Shown one piece after another: positions 7,398 to 9,979 of a DNA stretch of 9,979 nt. The notes below the pieces were generated by a model that did no database searches, was not told the DNA's origin, and saw only the letters and a list, made by a program, of their open reading frames with translations. Position 1 is the first letter of the stretch; the number at the start of each line of letters is the position of its first letter. Source of the stretch: Vulcanimicrobiia bacterium (GTDB lineage: Bacteria > Vulcanimicrobiota > Vulcanimicrobiia > Vulcanimicrobiales > Vulcanimicrobiaceae); NCBI GenBank assembly GCA_025451135.1, contig JANWKW010000158.1, positions 1 to 9,979 of the forward strand. The letters run 5' to 3'. The position numbers were made by a program, and so were the translations under genes.

Positions 7398-8480
7398 ATG
7401 AGCGACTCCGCGCGCAGACGATTGATCGGGCCCGACGACGCCGTCGACGCGGACGTCGTCGGCGACACGCGCCTGCTCGACCCGCAAGACACGCTCGAAG
7501 ACGACGTGCTCGGCGCGTCGCTGCGGCCGCGGACGTTCGACGAATACGTCGGCCAGCGCATCGTGGTCGAGAATCTCCGGATCTCGATGGATGCCGCCAA
7601 ACGCCGGGGCGAGCCGCTCGAACACGTGCTGTTCTACGGACCGCCCGGGCTCGGGAAGACGACCCTGGCCGCGCTGATCGCGCGCGAGATGGGCGCCGCC
7701 ATGCGCCCGACCAGCGGCCCGACCCTCGAGAAACCCAAGGACGTGGTCGGCGTCCTGACCGCGCTGGAAGAGGGCGACGTGCTCTTCATCGACGAGATCC
7801 ACCGGCTCGGGCGGGTCGTCGAAGAGTTCCTGTATCCGGCGATGGAAGATTTCCAGATCGACTTCGTCGTCGACCGGGGCGCGTATGCCAAGACGATCAA
7901 GCTCCCGCTCAAACGTTTCACCCTGATCGGCGCGACCACGCGCGCCGGCATGCTCTCCGCGCCGCTGCGCGAGCGCTTCGGGATCCTGCATCATCTCGAC
8001 TACTACGAGATCGCGGACCTGGAGCGCATCGTCACCCGTTCGGCGAGCGTGCTCGACGTCCCGATCGATGCGCCCGGCGCGCACGCCATCGCCGCCCGCA
8101 GCCGCGGAACGCCGCGCATCGCCAACCGGCTGCTGCGCCGGGTGCGCGATTTCGCCGAGGTCCGCGCCGAGGGCTCGATCACGAGCGAAGTGGCGGAAGA
8201 AGCGCTGGCGCGCGAGGGCGTCGACGAATGCGGGCTCGACCGGCTCGACCGCGCGTTCCTGGCGGCCATCGTCGACAATTACGACGGCGGGCCGGTCGGC
8301 ATCGCCGCGATCGGCGCCACGCTCAACGAGGACACCGAGACGCTCGAAGACGTGGTCGAGCCGTTCTTGCTGAAATCGGGTTTCGTGGTGCGCACCGCTG
8401 CCGGCCGCAAGGCCACGCCTGCGGCCTACCGGCATCTCGGCAAGCAGCCGCCGCACGGAACGCAGCCGCGCCTGCTATGA
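7398..8480 (+). CDS. ruvB: Holliday junction branch-migration ATPase RuvB
   Basis: RuvB is the hexameric AAA+ motor that pulls DNA through the RuvA-bound junction. The 360-residue product has Walker A GPPGLGKTT (81-89, Lys87), Walker B LFIDEIH (Asp132, Glu133), sensor 1 in IGATTRAG, the arginine finger in LRERFG (190-195) and sensor 2 in GTPRIANRLLRRVRDFA. The C-terminal winged helix runs from GLDRLDRAFL to RHLG. An acidic N-terminal extension of roughly 15-20 residues precedes the conserved start of the large ATPase domain. The common TPRGR motif in the wing reads TAAGR (333-337). The ATG at 7398 lies three bases after the ruvA stop; AAGG at 7383-7386 is at best a weak ribosome-binding site. 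The stop overlaps the next gene as ATGA. Confidence 0.97.
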   Translation: MSDSARRRLIGPDDAVDADVVGDTRLLDPQDTLEDDVLGASLRPRTFDEYVGQRIVVENLRISMDAAKRRGEPLEHVLFYGPPGLGKTTLAALIAREMGAAMRPTSGPTLEKPKDVVGVLTALEEGDVLFIDEIHRLGRVVEEFLYPAMEDFQIDFVVDRGAYAKTIKLPLKRFTLIGATTRAGMLSAPLRERFGILHHLDYYEIADLERIVTRSASVLDVPIDAPGAHAIAARSRGTPRIANRLLRRVRDFAEVRAEGSITSEVAEEALAREGVDECGLDRLDRAFLAAIVDNYDGGPVGIAAIGATLNEDTETLEDVVEPFLLKSGFVVRTAAGRKATPAAYRHLGKQPPHGTQPRLL

Positions 8481-9457
8481 AGCGCGGCACATTCTTGGCG
8501 GCGCTTGCGGCGGCTCCACTGATCGCACGCGCGCAGGAGGAATACGACCCGGCCGTCTCCGCGCCCGGGCCGGCGCTGCGGGTGCTCCTCGGCGGAGCGG
8601 CCGCATCCGCGATCGACGCGACGACGTTCGCCTACGACGGTCGCCGCTATCGGGGCACCTTCACGCGGCGCGCCGACGGCACGGTGCTCTCGACGGTGCC
8701 GCTCGAGGCGTATCTCTACAGCGTGGTCGCGCGCGAGATGTCGCCCTCGTGGCCGGCGGCGGCCTTGCAAGCCCAAGCCGTCGCCGCCCGCACCTACGTG
8801 CTCCAGCGCAGCAGTCCGAAGCGCGATTACGACGTGGTCACCTCGGAAGCCGACCAGGTGTACGGCGGGATCGAGGCCGAATCCGCGGCCGCCACCGCCG
8901 CCGTCGATGCGACCGCCGGTTCGGTCTTGCGGTTCGGCGACGCGTTCGCGCAGCTGTTCTATTCCTCGTCCTGCGGCGGCCATACCGAATCGTCGGCCGA
9001 CGCGTGGACGGGCGGCGCCGACCTGCCCTATCTGCGCGGCGTGGTCTGCCCGTGGTGCACGGCCTCGCCCGACTACGCTTGGACGCGCGTCGTCCCGGCC
9101 GACGCGGTCGCCCGCGCGTTTCCGGGCGCGGACGTCGGCGCGCCGACCGGACTCGCGGTCGGCGACACCGACGCGAGCGGCCGGGCGCGCAGCCTGGTGC
9201 TGACCGGCGATGCCGGCACGGCGACCACGCGCGGGACCGCGTTCCGGTCCGCACTGGGAAGCCGGGTGGTCCGCTCCCTCCTGATCCGGCGGATCGCGAA
9301 CGGGACGGGGCCGGGCACGTTCGTCATCGAAGGCGCCGGGCTAGGGCACGGCGTCGGACTGTGCCAGTGGGGAGCGCGCGGCATGGCCGCCGCCGGAAAG
9401 TCCGCCGACGACATCTTGAACTTCTATTTCCCGGGTACGCAACGATCGAATGACTGA
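8477..9457 (+). CDS. SpoIID/LytB-family exported peptidoglycan-processing protein
   Basis: SpoIID is a lytic transglycosylase acting on denuded glycan during spore engulfment; relatives in non-sporulating bacteria act in wall remodelling. The 326 residues begin with an export signal: basic start KRGTFL, hydrophobic core, and an ARA-Q cleavage site near residue 19. The KR plus FL pattern is faintly Tat-like. The catalytic-type motif REMSPSWPAAALQAQAVAARTY contains Glu87, equivalent to the essential Glu88 of B. subtilis SpoIID. Further family motifs are FYSSSCGGHTESS and the C-terminal GLGHGVGLCQWGARGMA. Cys166, Cys191, Cys194 and Cys296 with nearby His residues could bind metal or form disulfides. 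ATG 8477 overlaps the ruvB stop. Its place between ruvB and queA matches a known clostridial gene order. Nothing else here indicates sporulation, so I leave the gene symbol empty. Confidence 0.92.
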   Translation: MKRGTFLAALAAAPLIARAQEEYDPAVSAPGPALRVLLGGAAASAIDATTFAYDGRRYRGTFTRRADGTVLSTVPLEAYLYSVVAREMSPSWPAAALQAQAVAARTYVLQRSSPKRDYDVVTSEADQVYGGIEAESAAATAAVDATAGSVLRFGDAFAQLFYSSSCGGHTESSADAWTGGADLPYLRGVVCPWCTASPDYAWTRVVPADAVARAFPGADVGAPTGLAVGDTDASGRARSLVLTGDAGTATTRGTAFRSALGSRVVRSLLIRRIANGTGPGTFVIEGAGLGHGVGLCQWGARGMAAAGKSADDILNFYFPGTQRSND

Positions 9458-9803
9458 CGACGACGCGAGCGGCGACAAGCGTTTCGACCTGCGCCTGCGC
9501 AAGTACATCGATATCATCGTGGAGGACGCGCTCTCTGCGATGCTGTTCCGCGGCGCGATCGCCGATCTCTCGCCGACCGGCATGCGCGTGCTGGTCGACC
9601 AATATCTCCCCAAGGGCACCAAGTACACCTTCACGATGAAACGCAACCCGTTCTTGCGGCTGCGCGGCGAGGTCCGCTGGATCAAGTCGTTCGAGAAGGA
9701 TTTCCAGATCGGCGTACAGTTCGTCGACGTCACCGAAGAGGATCGCAAACGCCTACAGAACTTCCTGGATCTGGAACGGGTTCGCCTGACGTCGGGCGGC
9801 TGA
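9450..9803 (+). CDS. PilZ-domain protein, probable c-di-GMP receptor
   Basis: Single PilZ domains bind cyclic di-GMP and pass the signal to a partner protein. The 117-residue product has the canonical binding pattern: RxxxR in RFDLR (Arg11, Arg15, with Arg17 nearby) and DxSxxG in DLSPTG (Asp39, Ser41, Gly44). A beta-rich barrel follows (GEVRWIKSF, IGVQFVDV), then a C-terminal helix (EEDRKRLQNFLD). No signal peptide or membrane segment is seen, so it is cytoplasmic. The ATG at 9450 lies inside the end of the spoIID-like gene, an eight-base overlap (ATGACTGA), and the stop overlaps the inferred queA start. The target is unknown; the cell-wall genes upstream are the obvious candidates by context. 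No GGDEF or EAL enzyme is in the window. Confidence 0.9.
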   Translation: MTDDDASGDKRFDLRLRKYIDIIVEDALSAMLFRGAIADLSPTGMRVLVDQYLPKGTKYTFTMKRNPFLRLRGEVRWIKSFEKDFQIGVQFVDVTEEDRKRLQNFLDLERVRLTSGG

Positions 9804-9979
9804 CCGCCGCCTATCGCTTCGACCTCCCCGAGCACCTGATCGCGCAGCGCCCCGCGCCCGAGCGCGACGGCAGCCGGCTGATGGTCCTGCGCGGCGACGG
9901 GATAGAGCACCGGACGTTCCGCGACCTGCCCGAGATCCTGCGACCCGGCGACCTGCTGGTGCTCAACGAGACGCGCGTC
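9800..9979 (+). CDS. queA: tRNA queuosine modification enzyme QueA (3' partial)
   Basis: QueA (S-adenosylmethionine:tRNA ribosyltransferase-isomerase) adds the cyclopentene-ring precursor from SAM to the 7-aminomethyl-7-deazaguanine base at tRNA position 34. The visible 60 residues match its N-terminus closely: YRFDLPEHLIAQRPAPERDGSRL, followed by a beta segment and PGDLLVLNETRV at the window edge. No ATG, GTG or TTG lies in frame close to the expected start. The CTG at 9800 is the best start: it gives (M)TAAYRFDLPEHLIAQ, the usual N-terminal length, and overlaps the pilZ stop as CTGA, copying the overlaps upstream. The ATG at 9870-9872 would cut off conserved residues. The product is certain; the start codon is inferred. 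tgt and yajC often follow in such clusters, but the window ends here. Confidence 0.88.
   Translation, partial: MTAAYRFDLPEHLIAQRPAPERDGSRLMVLRGDGIEHRTFRDLPEILRPGDLLVLNETRV

Noticed and set aside
7059..8456. Large reverse-strand frame opposite ruvA and ruvB
   Set aside because: Antisense shadow for the same reasons; no recognisable domain.
6869..8476. Long open frame running through ruvA and ruvB into the SpoIID-like gene
   Set aside because: It is a shadow frame: Arg/Ala-rich with no domain sense, while the overlapping frames give clear RuvA and RuvB. Only the part from ATG 8477 is real.
1..9979. Rho-independent terminators, tRNA or rRNA genes, insertion sequences, CRISPR arrays, attachment sites
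   Set aside because: Scanned by eye on both strands; no stem followed by a T-run, no repeat array, no transposase-like frame and no RNA gene was seen.

Overview
The window is GC-rich chromosomal DNA from a bacterium, and every gene I can support lies on the + strand. Codons end almost always in G or C. Very long open frames appear on both strands as shadows of the real genes. The mix of genes is a PASTA-domain Ser/Thr kinase beside an actinobacterial-type PbpA, a clostridial-type ruvC-ruvA-ruvB-spoIID-queA order, and a PilZ protein. This suggests a poorly characterised high-GC lineage, and Candidatus Eremiobacterota (WPS-2) or a relative is my best guess. That assignment is inference, because no rRNA or other taxonomic marker is present.

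Layout. (1) Bases 2-1990 hold the 3' two-thirds of carB, the large subunit of carbamoyl phosphate synthetase. (2) After a 54-base gap comes a gene of unknown function with a Cys/His cluster (2045-2799). It is split by a -1 frameshift at about 2264-2280. (3) From 2796 a tightly packed gene train begins: pbpA (cell-wall transpeptidase), pknB-type kinase with five PASTA repeats, ruvC, ruvA, ruvB (Holliday-junction processing), a SpoIID/LytB-family protein, a PilZ-domain protein and the start of queA (queuosine tRNA modification), which runs off the window.

Five junctions share a four-base NTGA overlap, where the first three bases are the next start codon and the last three are the previous stop: TTGA (2796), GTGA (4199), GTGA (6277), ATGA (8477) and CTGA (9800). 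The ruvC/ruvA junction overlaps by one base, spoIID/pilZ by eight, and ruvA/ruvB are three bases apart. I see no convincing Shine-Dalgarno motif before these starts. The genes from the Cys/His protein to queA are therefore probably one translationally coupled operon. It combines peptidoglycan synthesis and sensing (pbpA, pknB, spoIID), recombination (ruvCAB), tRNA modification (queA) and a probable c-di-GMP sensor (pilZ).

Most of the content is recognisable core machinery. I do not see a defence system, mobile element, CRISPR array, RNA gene, terminator or convincing promoter. The points most worth a second look are the broken Cys/His gene, the NTGA chain with its inferred CTG start of queA, the altered allosteric residues of CarB, and the PilZ gene set into the ruv-que cluster.
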